Shown: positions 10,542-20,690, numbered from the stretch's first letter. The stretch: DNA of 64,000 nucleotides from Flammeovirga yaeyamensis (GCF_018736045.1 NZ_CP076133.1:1798001-1862000), one strand, 5' to 3'. The notes: generated by a model not told the origin, from the letters alone. Program-made: numbers and translations.

Positions 10542-11520
10542 ACTATATCACGGTTTATTTTGCATAAGTTCTAAACTTGACTCTTAAATTATGTAATCCT
10601 ACACCTATTTTCATTAAAATGTCATGGATATTAGATATTTTGAGACGTGTCTTTTGATTTAATATTTTGAGTCTTTTCACTCCAGAAAAGGCATGTTCAA
10701 CTCTAATTCTCAAGCTTGATATTCCCTTATTTATCTGTGTTTGTAAATAAGATAATTTTTTATTCTTAGAGTTTTTATATGGCATGATAATATTTTCACT
10801 ATTCTTGTCTGCACCTAAAAAACCTAAATCAACAAGAATATTAATGGAAGATTCTTTAATCACCAGATCATCCCATATACTTTTATCATGAACACTTCCT
10901 TCATAAGTGTTGCTAATGAAGTGAATAAAACCCGTATGATCTGAAAAAGCTAAATTCTTAACTGTATGCATCTTCTTTTTTCCACTGTAATATTCTTTTT
11001 GAACATCATAATCTATACTTCTAGCAACTTGTCTTTCAGTGACATCACATAATATATAATCTAAATTTTCAGGAATATCAAAAGAATCAATCGCATGAAA
11101 AGTTAAAGAACATTTTTTTAAAGAATTCAATAAAACAGGTAACAGAAATGCGATCCATTCACTTACTTTTGATTGACTCATATTAAAATGTGATCCCATA
11201 AAACGTTGACTTGGATGCTCTTTTAAGTAAATCAAAATAAATTCTAGTTTAATTGAACTACCGTATAAACTTGATAGTTTTGATTCATTAAATTTCGGAT
11301 ATGACCTTCTTTTCCCCTTCAAAGTGAAGTGTAATATCTTATCTTCAACTTGTTTGGAAAATTCTGTCAATAAAAAATCAAACTCTGCTTGAGTTAATGA
11401 GGTTAATGGATTAAGTTTGTTCAAGATGGCTTAGTTGTAATAGGTTTGTTTTGATTGGCGTCTTACAAAACTAATACATTAAGCCATTTTTAATTCATAT
11501 AATATTAACCGTGATAAAGT
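10542..11520 (-). mobile_element. complete IS5-superfamily-like insertion sequence, 979 bp
   Basis: Terminal inverted repeats begin ACTATATCACGGTT at the left and, read inward from 11520, ACTTTATCACGGTT at the right (13 of the first 14 bases match, with weaker similarity beyond). The element is flanked by a 7-bp direct repeat CTAATAA at 10535-10541 and 11521-11527. It carries one transposase gene. Both ends, the target duplication and an intact transposase frame point to a recent, possibly still active insertion. It sits inside the signal-peptide codons of the 942-codon adhesin-like gene. Confidence 0.9.
10555..11424 (-). CDS. transposase, DDE type (DDE_Tnp_4-like)
   Basis: A 289-residue transposase. 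The N-terminal part carries a helix-turn-helix (MSQSKVSEWIAFLLP). The catalytic part shows the acidic residues expected in this fold: CDVTE, then VDLGFLGADK, then RVEHAFSGVKRL. The closing segment (HNLRVKFRTYAK) is typical of the family. The length suits a ~1-kb element. The frame is intact, so it may be active. Exact IS family assignment (IS5 subgroup) needs a comparison with ISfinder. Confidence 0.9.
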   Translation of the reverse strand: MNKLNPLTSLTQAEFDFLLTEFSKQVEDKILHFTLKGKRRSYPKFNESKLSSLYGSSIKLEFILIYLKEHPSQRFMGSHFNMSQSKVSEWIAFLLPVLLNSLKKCSLTFHAIDSFDIPENLDYILCDVTERQVARSIDYDVQKEYYSGKKKMHTVKNLAFSDHTGFIHFISNTYEGSVHDKSIWDDLVIKESSINILVDLGFLGADKNSENIIMPYKNSKNKKLSYLQTQINKGISSLRIRVEHAFSGVKRLKILNQKTRLKISNIHDILMKIGVGLHNLRVKFRTYAK

Positions 11521-11549
11521 CTAATAATAAAGAATATAGAAAGTTTCAT
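11521..11549 (-). pseudogene. 5' remnant of the interrupted adhesin-like gene
   Basis: It contains the ATG (11547-11549), the first codons of the signal peptide (MKLSIFFI) and the second copy of the CTAATAA target duplication. The frame runs straight into the insertion sequence. The upstream gene ends at 11560. Confidence 0.8.
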
Positions 11550-11559
11550 AATTGTTCAA

Positions 11560-13386
11560 TTAATTATTACATGTTTCTATAATATCTTTCAAATGGTTAC
11601 CATCAAAAAGAATATCGTTATCCAATAGAATACCAGTTTTACAAACTCCCTCTTTGATATCCAGATAATTACTAATGTCACCTAAAACAACATCCCCTGA
11701 AGGATGAACCCAAATGTACTCTTTACTCTTTGAAGTTATTACATTATCAAATCTCACGTTAGATAATGTAAGTTTAGAATTATAATATTCGGTCACAGAA
11801 AAATCAATTGGGCTATGAGTAAAATAATTACTTATCAACATTTTAAAATTGCAATTCTTCAATATTGTTGATATTCCTCTAATCCTCATAAAAGAGTATC
11901 CTTTCTCTTTATCATAAATAAAATTACAATTTTCAATTTCAAGTGGTATAGAATAATTTGTTATACCATCTGTTACACCACCAATAATATTTTCACTATC
12001 ATCAAAACCATAAAAATTGCAATTCTTAATTTTAATCCCACCTGATACAAAGGCAACCAATGTTTCTTTAAAAGAAAAACCATCTATGATTAAATTATCA
12101 CTACTTAAAGACCTAGCAATAACTTGATTAGCTGCTATAAAAGTTGAAGAATTTCCTTCTATATCCCTCTCCTCAATTTTCTCAATTTTTCCTCCTGAAT
12201 AAGAACCAATTATAAAAATATTCTTCTCAAATGTTAGCGTTTCTTCATACTCTCCTTTTTTAAATAAAATTTCAACAGTTGCTCCATTATTGATTTCAGA
12301 AAGTGTATTTGCTGCATCTGCAGCATCTTGAGGTTTAGTAAACGCATTCTCCCAGCTACTACCATCTCCAGTTCCAGTCGCCGCAACATCAACAAATACA
12401 CCACCATGTAAATCATCTAATGTTTTCACCTCAGTCGCTACTTCCTCTGATTCTTCTGAAACAACTTTTACAGCTGCTTTTACATTGTAAGCTACACCAA
12501 TATCTAAACCGTGTCCTACCGCTACTAAAGTAGTTTCATCTTTCATTTCTGCATCCATCCAAGTGTATGCATCGTCAGCATCAGTTGCTTTTTTGTAGTA
12601 GAAACCTAGTGCAAGATCGTCGTTAGGGTCGATATCAGAAGTGAATGTTCCTTCCATGTATAAACCACCTTGATTATTGCTTACATCTTTAGTGCTAACG
12701 GAAAAGGTATACGTTTCGAAGTCTTCTTCTGATTCTGAAAGTAGTTCATCACCGTACTTCACTGTTACTTTCGAAGAGTAGTTTGTTGCCATGTCTAAGC
12801 CAGGAACCACAATTTCTAATTCTTCTACATCTGAATCGTATTCATTGGTTACTGTTTTTACGACAGTCTCTCCTGAAAGTACTTCTGTAACAATGGCAAT
12901 TTTGGTATTTTCTAAAATTCCTTCTAAAGCACCGTTTATTCTGAATGAAGTAAATCCTCCATCAGCAGCAAAATTTGTTTTTACTTCTTGAGTACTCACT
13001 TTCTTTTTTCCTGTAGTGACTACGTCTTCTCCGCGTATCACAGAAAAATCGAATTGGTATTCTTTTCCAGAAGTCAGTTGATCAACTTCTAAAGTATACT
13101 CCTGATTTTGTAAATCAGTAAATGTCTTTTCTGAAACCACTTCTTCTCCATCGTATAAAACGAACTTTGCAGAAGCCTCTAATGAATCTTCATAATTGGC
13201 AATACTACCTATTAACTCCAAAGAGGTATAACCTATCGTTGGATCTGAAGCAGATACTGTTACGCCGTCCATCCCATTTACAGGATCATCACCACCGTTA
13301 ATTTCTTCTTCTGACTTATCGCATGATGTTGTCAGTAATAACAAGTAACCTAGTATGGCAACTAGCGTAGTTAGTTTGTTTTTCAT
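11560..13386 (-). CDS. lipoprotein with Ig/fibronectin-like repeats and a right-handed beta-helix end
   Basis: A 608-residue protein with a lipoprotein signal (LLTTSC at residues 17-22) and an acidic linker. Residues ~40-330 hold three to four beta-sandwich-like repeats of about 90 residues. From ~340 a segment VDVAATGTGDGSSWENAF opens a parallel beta-helix of the kind seen in DUF1565/pectate-lyase-like surface proteins, with repeated NC.F motifs (KNCNFYGF, ENCNFIYD, KNCNFKML). It is likely an outer-surface carbohydrate-binding or adhesive lipoprotein, with no catalytic residue recognised. It is the upstream gene of a former two-gene operon with the interrupted gene. Confidence 0.8.
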   Translation of the reverse strand: MKNKLTTLVAILGYLLLLTTSCDKSEEEINGGDDPVNGMDGVTVSASDPTIGYTSLELIGSIANYEDSLEASAKFVLYDGEEVVSEKTFTDLQNQEYTLEVDQLTSGKEYQFDFSVIRGEDVVTTGKKKVSTQEVKTNFAADGGFTSFRINGALEGILENTKIAIVTEVLSGETVVKTVTNEYDSDVEELEIVVPGLDMATNYSSKVTVKYGDELLSESEEDFETYTFSVSTKDVSNNQGGLYMEGTFTSDIDPNDDLALGFYYKKATDADDAYTWMDAEMKDETTLVAVGHGLDIGVAYNVKAAVKVVSEESEEVATEVKTLDDLHGGVFVDVAATGTGDGSSWENAFTKPQDAADAANTLSEINNGATVEILFKKGEYEETLTFEKNIFIIGSYSGGKIEKIEERDIEGNSSTFIAANQVIARSLSSDNLIIDGFSFKETLVAFVSGGIKIKNCNFYGFDDSENIIGGVTDGITNYSIPLEIENCNFIYDKEKGYSFMRIRGISTILKNCNFKMLISNYFTHSPIDFSVTEYYNSKLTLSNVRFDNVITSKSKEYIWVHPSGDVVLGDISNYLDIKEGVCKTGILLDNDILFDGNHLKDIIETCNN

Positions 13387-13953
13387 CTTTGTAAAAATAT
13401 ATTTCAGTTTTAGCGAATCGATTGAGTACTTAACGGTATTTAAAAAATTAATGTCGTATTACGAAAAAAAGTATTTTGGTTTTATTTCGCAGTTCGAATG
13501 TAATATTTAATCAAATTATTAAAAAAATACAGACCATAATTTTTAATATTTCATCTCATTTTATTTGTAGTTCACAATAGAATCTACAAATAGTTCAATT
13601 TTAATATATTTTTGATATTTGATTTTCAACTCAGTACAACAGGGTGAAATTTAAACAAGCTATAACGTTATTAGCATCCATGACACTTATAGAATAAGGT
13701 AATATTGTATAATTTTTCATTAACATGTAAGTATTGTGATGTAAATTCTTGTAATAGTGATGTATTGTAGAAGGGGGTGTTCATTTATTTTCAAATAGCA
13801 TTGGAAATTTAATAGACATATAGGAAGTGCGAGGGATTGAAATCCCACCTTGAGAATAGAAGTTGATGGAAAGGCTATAATAAGTAAGTTAAACAGATTA
13901 GTAAATCATTTAAAATGTATTATTTCTTATCTTTACGAAAAGAATAAAATTGC
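13387..13953. other. intergenic region between divergent genes
   Basis: 567 bp of very AT-rich DNA between the minus-strand lipoprotein gene and the plus-strand ATPase gene. A small dyad GGGATTGAAATCCC lies near 13832-13845. TTATCTTTAC just upstream of the ATG at 13954 resembles a Bacteroidetes -7 element but would leave almost no leader. I see no further gene. Confidence 0.5.
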
Positions 13954-15645
13954 ATGAGAAAATTTCCGATTGGTTTATCAAATTTTAAAAGAGTAATACA
14001 GGACAATTACTATTATATCGATAAATCCCTATTTATTGAAGATGTAATTGAGAGTAATGCCATATCTATACTTATCCCACGTCCTAGACGTTTTGGCAAG
14101 ACATTAAATATGTCGATGCTTCATGCATTCTTTGATGTAAAAAAGGAAAAAGAAAATAAATCTCTTTTTGAGAAACTAAAAATTAGGCAATCAGAAGCCT
14201 GGAAACATCAGGGGAAATATCCTGTTATTTATCTGTCCTTTAAAGACGTAAAAGAAAACAGTTTCAATGATGCTATCAAAAATATACATCATCTTTGTTT
14301 AGATTGGCTAAAAGAAAATGAATTCATATTTAATTCCGAAAAGCTTGGACAGTTTGATAAGCAATTCTTAAATAACCTTATTAAAAGCGATTGGAATAGT
14401 GTTAGTTTGAGTAGCTTTTTAAAAACTATATCCTCTATTCTTTATAATATATATGATCAAAAAGTAGTCATCTTAATCGATGAATACGATTCTTGTATTA
14501 TCAAATCGTGGGAAGCAGGTTATTACCAAGATATGATCTCTTTTATGAGAGGCTTTCTTTCTGGGGGTTTTAAAGACAATGACTACCTTTATAAAGGTGT
14601 TATCACGGGTATTCTTCGCGTAGCTAAAGAAAGTATATTCTCGGGATTGAATAACCTTGTGGTAAGTACTGTTTTAGAAAACCAAAGTGCAGATAAATTT
14701 GGCTTGACGGAAGATGAAGTTAAAAATTTACTTCAAGAGGTAAATATCAGTGCCGCTTTCGATGATATAAAAAAATGGTACAACGGTTATAAAATTGGTC
14801 AACACACCGGTATGTATAACCCTTGGTCAATTTTAAACTTTGTCGACAAGCATGATGAAGGCTTTAAACCCTATTGGGTAAATACTTCTGCCAACGAATT
14901 GATAGAAGTTTTGCTTACTAATGCCAATGCTGATCTGGAAAAAAAGCTAACAGGTTTTATCGATGGACAAGTGATGGAATGTGAGATTGATGAAACTACT
15001 ATTTTTCAAGATTTGGATAATGGTAAGGAAAAAACAGTTTTGGGCTTACTTCTTTTCAACGGTTACTTAACCACTGAATATACAAATAGAATTGAGGATC
15101 GAGTTTTGTATGGATTAAAAATCCCTAATGTGGAAGTGAATTCTGTATACAAACAGATGCTAGAACGCTTACTTTCTAAATCCACTGAGGTAAGTGAAAG
15201 TACAATTCTATCTGCACTACTTGAACAAGATGCTAAAGAATTTGAATATGCACTATCGGAATATATGCTCACTTCTTTTAGTTTCCATGATGTACAACAT
15301 AAAGGTTCTCTTCCTGAGAAAGTTTATCACGCTTTTATTTTAGGATTAATGGCACATTTGTCCACAAGATTTATTGTAAAATCAAATCCAGAAACTGGAC
15401 TAGGAAGAGCAGATTTAATGATATACCCTAAAGATAACAACGACCCTAGAGGTTGGGTATTAGAGTTTAAAAAATTAAAAAGAAGTTCTCCTCCTATAAA
15501 TGAATTAGCTCAAGAAGCAATGCAACAAATTCATTCATCAAAGTATATTACTACTCTGAAAGAAAATAACAAAACCGAACTTATGTTGGTGGGTGTTGCT
15601 TTTGATGGGAAAGAAGTGAGTTGTGTGACTGAGTTGGTTTCTTGA
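13954..15645 (+). CDS. AAA-type ATPase with C-terminal PD-(D/E)XK nuclease-like domain
   Basis: A 563-residue protein of the widespread family (AAA-ATPase_like plus DUF1703) that is expanded in Bacteroidetes. It starts with the family hallmark FPIGLSNFKRVI and YYYIDKSLFIEDV, then a variant Walker A RPRRFGKTLNMSML and Walker B VVILIDEYDSCI. The C-terminal ~120 residues carry a nuclease-like core with GRADLMIYP and LEFKKLKR (D...E-x-K). Family members are often numerous and mobile; their role is not settled. The gene ends in front of the third copy of the structured repeat. Confidence 0.9.
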   Translation: MRKFPIGLSNFKRVIQDNYYYIDKSLFIEDVIESNAISILIPRPRRFGKTLNMSMLHAFFDVKKEKENKSLFEKLKIRQSEAWKHQGKYPVIYLSFKDVKENSFNDAIKNIHHLCLDWLKENEFIFNSEKLGQFDKQFLNNLIKSDWNSVSLSSFLKTISSILYNIYDQKVVILIDEYDSCIIKSWEAGYYQDMISFMRGFLSGGFKDNDYLYKGVITGILRVAKESIFSGLNNLVVSTVLENQSADKFGLTEDEVKNLLQEVNISAAFDDIKKWYNGYKIGQHTGMYNPWSILNFVDKHDEGFKPYWVNTSANELIEVLLTNANADLEKKLTGFIDGQVMECEIDETTIFQDLDNGKEKTVLGLLLFNGYLTTEYTNRIEDRVLYGLKIPNVEVNSVYKQMLERLLSKSTEVSESTILSALLEQDAKEFEYALSEYMLTSFSFHDVQHKGSLPEKVYHAFILGLMAHLSTRFIVKSNPETGLGRADLMIYPKDNNDPRGWVLEFKKLKRSSPPINELAQEAMQQIHSSKYITTLKENNKTELMLVGVAFDGKEVSCVTELVS

Positions 15646-15665
15646 TTGTTATTTGATAATCAACT

Positions 15666-15780
15666 GATATAAAAAAATCCCACAAGGCATATGATCTTGT
15701 GGGATTTTGTGGTTATAAGTTTAAAACTTATACTATTTGGTAGTTCTGAGTGACGCTAAAGATTAACACTCAGAACAGTG
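15666..15780. repeat. structured intergenic repeat, copy 3 of 3
   Basis: Near-identical to copy 1 over the first ~90 bp (perfect AAATCCCACAAG/CTTGTGGGATTT stem, palindrome ATAAGTTTAAAACTTAT) and with the intact third stem TTCTGAGTG/CACTCAGAA, whose loop is shortened. It lies between two convergent genes, where it can serve as a bidirectional terminator. Confidence 0.85.
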
Positions 15781-15789
15781 ACAATTTAT

Positions 15790-18700
15790 TTAGTCAATAA
15801 CCACTCTACGAACTGTCGTTTGATTAATTCTTAAAATATAAAGCCCTTTTGGTAAGCTATTTACCTCAAGTTCATTAGATTTTAAAGACTGAATCAATTT
15901 CCCTTGCAAAGTGTACAATTCTAGCTGTGGAACCTCAAGTAGTCCTTTGATTTTGATCACTTGAGATGCTGGATTAGGATACACTGTGATTTCATTTAAT
16001 TCCTCTTCTAAATCTATTCTTCTAGCATTACTACTTCCTCCTAAATCATCATTTAAAGATGGACTACCCAATAACCAAAAATCTGAATTCGTTTCTTGTA
16101 ACCATAAATTCTTGATAATTGGATTCTCTTGTAGTCGAGTATCACCCCAATACCCTTCATTATAAGGTTCTGCCCATTTTGCTTGTTCGTTCCAATTGGC
16201 ATTGATGTAGGTGACTCCTCTAATTACGTCTTCATTATCATGAATATAGTTTAGGAAAGGTGTAAACCATCTATCCCATGCTTCTTGTCCCTCTAAATTA
16301 TCAAACCATGTTCCAGGAGTAAATTGTGATTCAGCTGAAGTAAGTCCCTCTGTAAATAATGTTTTTGCTCCCTCGTATGCATAACCTGTCGATGCTCTAG
16401 ACACTTTTGATGGAGTAGTATCATATTCTGAAATTTCTAGATCATATCCTTGTGGTGCAGCTTCACAAATCATCACAGGTTTGTTGTGAGATCTGGCAAA
16501 AGCTAACATTTCATCGGCTAAATCATCTTGATTAGGAAGATTAGGAACGTCGCTAAAACCAAAATAATTATCGGCTTCAGAAGGTGAGATAAACCAAGAT
16601 ATACCACACCAATCTACGTAATCATCACCTGGGTACCATCCAGAGATGTCTTCCCTTGCAGCAGCTAAATTTCCATCATAACCAAAATATCCATCCAAAA
16701 CATCGTCTACTGGCGAGGTTGACGCTTGCCAAACATAAGCAACATTATTTACCCCTCTAGCATCCATACCATCGACAATATGTTGCCAAGCAGCAATGTA
16801 TTCGCTTTGTTTATGATATCCACATGGATACGTTCCTCCAGCATTTTCTTGGGAGTTCCAACGTCCATCAAACTCGTATCCAATTCTAAGGTAGATTTTC
16901 TTTTCTGGGAAACTGTTACAGAATAAAGCCAATTTATCGATATTCGCTTCGTATTGTCCGTTTGCGATGCCCAATAAACCACCCTGATTCCAGTTTTCTG
17001 TAATCGACATGGCTAAAACTAAAGCCGATTGATCCCAACCTAATGCTGTACTTGATGCATTTAATGGCCCTGATCCCCAATCAGTATCCACACCTGTAAA
17101 GTTACCAGCATTATCCATTCCAGTGGCTCCATAATTAATTCCATAATTGTCAATAGTTAACATGTAAAAAGCAATGTAGGCTACAGCTGCTGCTGGTTCT
17201 GGCATATTGCCATTTCTATACCCAGACATTGCCGCTAAATCTTGTCCAATGGCCAATAATGTTTTTTCATTTTGAGGTGTGAATTTGCCTTCAATTTTTG
17301 TCGTTCCAACAGGTGGTTCCACTACTGTTTCATCTTGAGTAGTCCCTATTACCTCAGTACCTAAATCGCTTACCCCATCGTTATTTACTGCTCTAACAGC
17401 GACATAATAAGAAGTATTTGAAGTAAGATTAGTGATTGTTGATGAGTTCGTACTCACTGAAATACTATCCGAATACACTCCAGACTGATTACCATATAAA
17501 ACAGTATAAGAAGTGGCCTCTGTTACTTCCGACCAACTAATTGATAAACTTGTTGTTGTGGATGAACTCACTAAAATATTTTGAGGAATTGAAGGAGGGT
17601 TTGCGGTTACAGGAGGTTCAACTGGAGGATTTTCACCACCGCATCCAGTAGTTAGAATTTGATATAAATTAGGATCAGCATGTTGATACTTTCCATTGTT
17701 CATTTCGTTATTCCATTGGGTAGCAATGTATGCATTTCTTTGCACCCTTGTATCTCCCCAATATCCGTTACCAGCATCCGGCCATTTCCATTGTTCCTGA
17801 GATTGCCAATCGGCATTGATATAAGAAATTGCTCTTACTACATCTGCATTTCCTTCTACAAAAGGAAGTAACTGATCTGCAAAATACTGATTCCACATCT
17901 GCTCTCCAGTCATTGGTGTTTTGTTCCCTGGATTGTCGTAAGTGGTAAATGTATTTTCATCAAAATCATAATATTGAGCAGAAACTTCTGCCATCATCAC
18001 TGGCTTGTTTTTAGTACGTGCAATATCTAATAACGTCTGTAAGTTTGGTCCATTAAATCCTTCATCATAAAAGAAGAAAGATAAACCAACATAATCTACA
18101 TAGGCATCACCAGGGTACCATGCTTCAATTGGATTACCATTATAGGTAAATCCGTAAGCAGCCGATTGCCACACATAAGCTACATTTTCTACACCTGCAG
18201 CATTTAATCGATCTACCAAATATTTATAGGCATTAATGTATTTTTGTGGATCGTAATGGTTCCATTGACCATCAAATTCATACCCTACTCTTAAGAATAT
18301 TGGGGTGTTGCTATTTCTATTCGCGAAGTTGGCAAATTTATCAATAGATGCATCGTATAAACCATTTACTACATCCGTTAAGCCATTAGGATGATCCTCT
18401 CCTACACCATCATTATCTTCTACCATATATAATCCAATAGCAACGGCTGCACCAGGGTATTTATCAATACCACATTGGATACACATATCTCCACTACCGT
18501 AGTTGTTTACCGATTCCAAGCCAGCAAAATCATATATATTAGTATAGTTAGTAAAGCCTCCAATAGAAGGGAAAAGACCACTTGATGTGTACTCATCTAC
18601 TGAGTTGTTATCCTGACCAAGGAACATCAAAATTTTACCATTTTTAGGCGTGAATTTTCCGCTTACTTTTCCTTGCTCATCAATTGTTCCACTACAACTT

Positions 18701-19419
18701 GATCTGATTTTAGTAATTGGATTGGACGATTTAGAGGCATCCTCATTGCTTACCGTTAAAATATACTGATAGGTGATGTCTTCTAATGGATTGGATTCTT
18801 CATAGTTATTACCCGTCACCTCAAAAGAAGTATTCGATAATTCTGTTCCATTATCTTTAGTAATTACATTCAAAGTATATACATCGGCATTCACCACAGT
18901 ATTCCATTGTAAGGTCCATGCATTTTGTGTCGTATTTGATGTAAAATTGATAGTACCCAATTCGTTTGTTGGTGGTGGCAATTGATCATCCAAAGTGGTT
19001 ACCGAAACAACATTACTTTGATCAGAAATTAAACTTCCATTTTCTGCCACAACATAATATTGATACGTTTGATTTGGCTGTAAAGAGTTATCAGAATAAG
19101 TAGTGACATTTGCACCTAAAGTAGCAGTTGGAGTATTATCTCTATAGATCACAAATTGTTGTTCATCAGCACTATTATCTACCCAATTCAGAATAACCGA
19201 ATTGGTTGTAATTTCTGATGCATTTAAACTACTCGGAGCATTTGGAGCCGTTTCTTCTGGAGGTGGTGTTTCTGTACAACCACCGGATTGTGCTTGAGTA
19301 GCATCTTCCCAACATCTTCCACATGCCTCATAAGGATGTGAAGGCGGACAGTTTTGTGCAAATAATACATTGCTGGAAATCATCATCAAAGTGATGATAA
19401 ATGATAGTTTTCGTTTCAT
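15790..19419 (-). CDS. double GH26-like glycoside hydrolase with FN3 modules and T9SS sorting domain
   Basis: A 1209-residue secreted enzyme. Signal peptide (residues 1-21, ends LFAQ), a short Cys-containing segment, a fibronectin-type-III domain at ~58-145, a second beta-sandwich, GH26-like domain 1 (~250-595), another FN3 (~620-700), GH26-like domain 2 (~715-1120), and a type IX secretion C-terminal domain (VYPNPASQVIKIKGL...LPKGLYILRI). Both catalytic domains show the expected clan GH-A pair: VGYEFDGQW with KPVMMAEVSA, and IGYEFDGRW with KPVMICEAAP. A likely substrate is a beta-mannan or related beta-glycan, not proven. The tandem catalytic domains suggest gene-internal duplication. Confidence 0.85.
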   Translation of the reverse strand: MKRKLSFIITLMMISSNVLFAQNCPPSHPYEACGRCWEDATQAQSGGCTETPPPEETAPNAPSSLNASEITTNSVILNWVDNSADEQQFVIYRDNTPTATLGANVTTYSDNSLQPNQTYQYYVVAENGSLISDQSNVVSVTTLDDQLPPPTNELGTINFTSNTTQNAWTLQWNTVVNADVYTLNVITKDNGTELSNTSFEVTGNNYEESNPLEDITYQYILTVSNEDASKSSNPITKIRSSCSGTIDEQGKVSGKFTPKNGKILMFLGQDNNSVDEYTSSGLFPSIGGFTNYTNIYDFAGLESVNNYGSGDMCIQCGIDKYPGAAVAIGLYMVEDNDGVGEDHPNGLTDVVNGLYDASIDKFANFANRNSNTPIFLRVGYEFDGQWNHYDPQKYINAYKYLVDRLNAAGVENVAYVWQSAAYGFTYNGNPIEAWYPGDAYVDYVGLSFFFYDEGFNGPNLQTLLDIARTKNKPVMMAEVSAQYYDFDENTFTTYDNPGNKTPMTGEQMWNQYFADQLLPFVEGNADVVRAISYINADWQSQEQWKWPDAGNGYWGDTRVQRNAYIATQWNNEMNNGKYQHADPNLYQILTTGCGGENPPVEPPVTANPPSIPQNILVSSSTTTSLSISWSEVTEATSYTVLYGNQSGVYSDSISVSTNSSTITNLTSNTSYYVAVRAVNNDGVSDLGTEVIGTTQDETVVEPPVGTTKIEGKFTPQNEKTLLAIGQDLAAMSGYRNGNMPEPAAAVAYIAFYMLTIDNYGINYGATGMDNAGNFTGVDTDWGSGPLNASSTALGWDQSALVLAMSITENWNQGGLLGIANGQYEANIDKLALFCNSFPEKKIYLRIGYEFDGRWNSQENAGGTYPCGYHKQSEYIAAWQHIVDGMDARGVNNVAYVWQASTSPVDDVLDGYFGYDGNLAAAREDISGWYPGDDYVDWCGISWFISPSEADNYFGFSDVPNLPNQDDLADEMLAFARSHNKPVMICEAAPQGYDLEISEYDTTPSKVSRASTGYAYEGAKTLFTEGLTSAESQFTPGTWFDNLEGQEAWDRWFTPFLNYIHDNEDVIRGVTYINANWNEQAKWAEPYNEGYWGDTRLQENPIIKNLWLQETNSDFWLLGSPSLNDDLGGSSNARRIDLEEELNEITVYPNPASQVIKIKGLLEVPQLELYTLQGKLIQSLKSNELEVNSLPKGLYILRINQTTVRRVVID

Positions 19420-19731
19420 ACTTTATTTAGTTTAACCTATTCACAACTGGTGAATTCTTATTTATTACTTGAGGCAATACTAGAGTATGAAACTGGGAAA
19501 AAAGAATTCTTGGGTACTTCAAAAACTTTCTAGAAATCTTGATAAACCACGAGTTAATGAAGTATTTTAGAAGATTATTCTTAGAAATATGCACGGAAAT
19601 AAAGATTATTTTTCCATGGATAATCTATTTTTGAGACTCAAAAATTTTGGATTTTATAATTGTTAGACGTACATCAAAAGTAGTCGTTTGATGTAGTCAT
19701 TTGTTTAAAAAATTCATCTGACGTAGTCAAA
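19420..19731. other. intergenic region with small dyads
   Basis: 312 bp between two minus-strand genes. It contains a TTTTTG/CAAAAA hairpin at about 19628-19644 and two near-identical direct repeats (TTGATGTAGTCA and CTGACGTAGTCA) at about 19688-19728, just past the end of the transporter gene. It should include the promoter of the glycosidase gene only on its far side; no gene is seen here. Confidence 0.4.
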
Positions 19732-20640
19732 TTACTCCAAAACAAACTCAACTGTTAAGGAATCTATGGTATCAGATAATGCTTGATATACTTCCTCTTT
19801 TAGTGCCCTGAATCGATCTACTTTTATTGTTCCTGCTTCTACATTTACATAGACTAATACTAAGAAACTACTTCCCATTTTAGAAATAAATATTTCTGTA
19901 TTATCAAATTCTTTGCTAACTAAAGAGGTTACTTTTTCTTCAATTTCGTTTCTTAATTCTTTGTCCTGAAGCACTCCTCCACCCAATTCAACAAAAGCAT
20001 CTTTTATGATATCAAAAGGAGATTTGATCATCATTAAACACATGGCTAAAACGACTATGGAATCTCCTGTATATCTTAAAAATCCGAAGAATGAGTTTTC
20101 GTTGATAAAAGAAAATGACACCAAGGCTACACCCGAGAATAAAGAAAGAAATCCGTCCAATTTTAAAGAGGCCACTTCCACTCTCAAAATATCACTTTGA
20201 TTATTCATCGATTTATTCTTAGCATTAGCATAATAAGCCATTCCAAAACAGAGAATTACCATGGCAATAATATAATATACTATTGGACCAGTTTTTACTA
20301 ACGGAATTTCCTCTCCTTGGAAATAATTGATGATTTTTAGAGAATTCTGAAAGGAAGCACTCAAAATAACACCCAATATCAAAAAGCCTTTAAATAATAC
20401 GAAAAAGGCCTCGTAAGAGTATTTACCAAATGGAAATGTCGCCGTTTTTTGATGCTTCGCTCTAGAAATAAATTCAGCTGCAATCGTTACTAAAACCGCG
20501 ATAAAAGAAAAGTTACCGTCCAAAAGCATGGCTTCTGAACCTGTAATATCAAAAGTAATCCATCCTCCAATAGCCATCAAAAGGTTGATGAAGGCACCGA
20601 TTCTTAATGTTGTTATTTCTATTTTCTGAAAATGATTCAT
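19732..20640 (-). CDS. cation diffusion facilitator family transporter
   Basis: A 302-residue membrane protein with six predicted helices followed by a ~85-residue cytoplasmic ferredoxin-like domain, the usual CDF layout. Acidic residues in helices 2 and 5 stand where the metal site is expected (LLDGNFSF; LKLDGFLSL and TGDSIVVLAM), although the classical HxxxD form is altered to Asp-only. It would export a divalent metal such as Zn, Fe or Mn in exchange for protons. The gene is 50 bp downstream of the cstA-like gene on the same strand and may be co-transcribed. Confidence 0.8.
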   Translation of the reverse strand: MNHFQKIEITTLRIGAFINLLMAIGGWITFDITGSEAMLLDGNFSFIAVLVTIAAEFISRAKHQKTATFPFGKYSYEAFFVLFKGFLILGVILSASFQNSLKIINYFQGEEIPLVKTGPIVYYIIAMVILCFGMAYYANAKNKSMNNQSDILRVEVASLKLDGFLSLFSGVALVSFSFINENSFFGFLRYTGDSIVVLAMCLMMIKSPFDIIKDAFVELGGGVLQDKELRNEIEEKVTSLVSKEFDNTEIFISKMGSSFLVLVYVNVEAGTIKVDRFRALKEEVYQALSDTIDSLTVEFVLE

Positions 20641-20690
20641 AGTCTCTAATTAGTATTCAATATCAAAAGGGAAATCTCTGTATTGAACCC

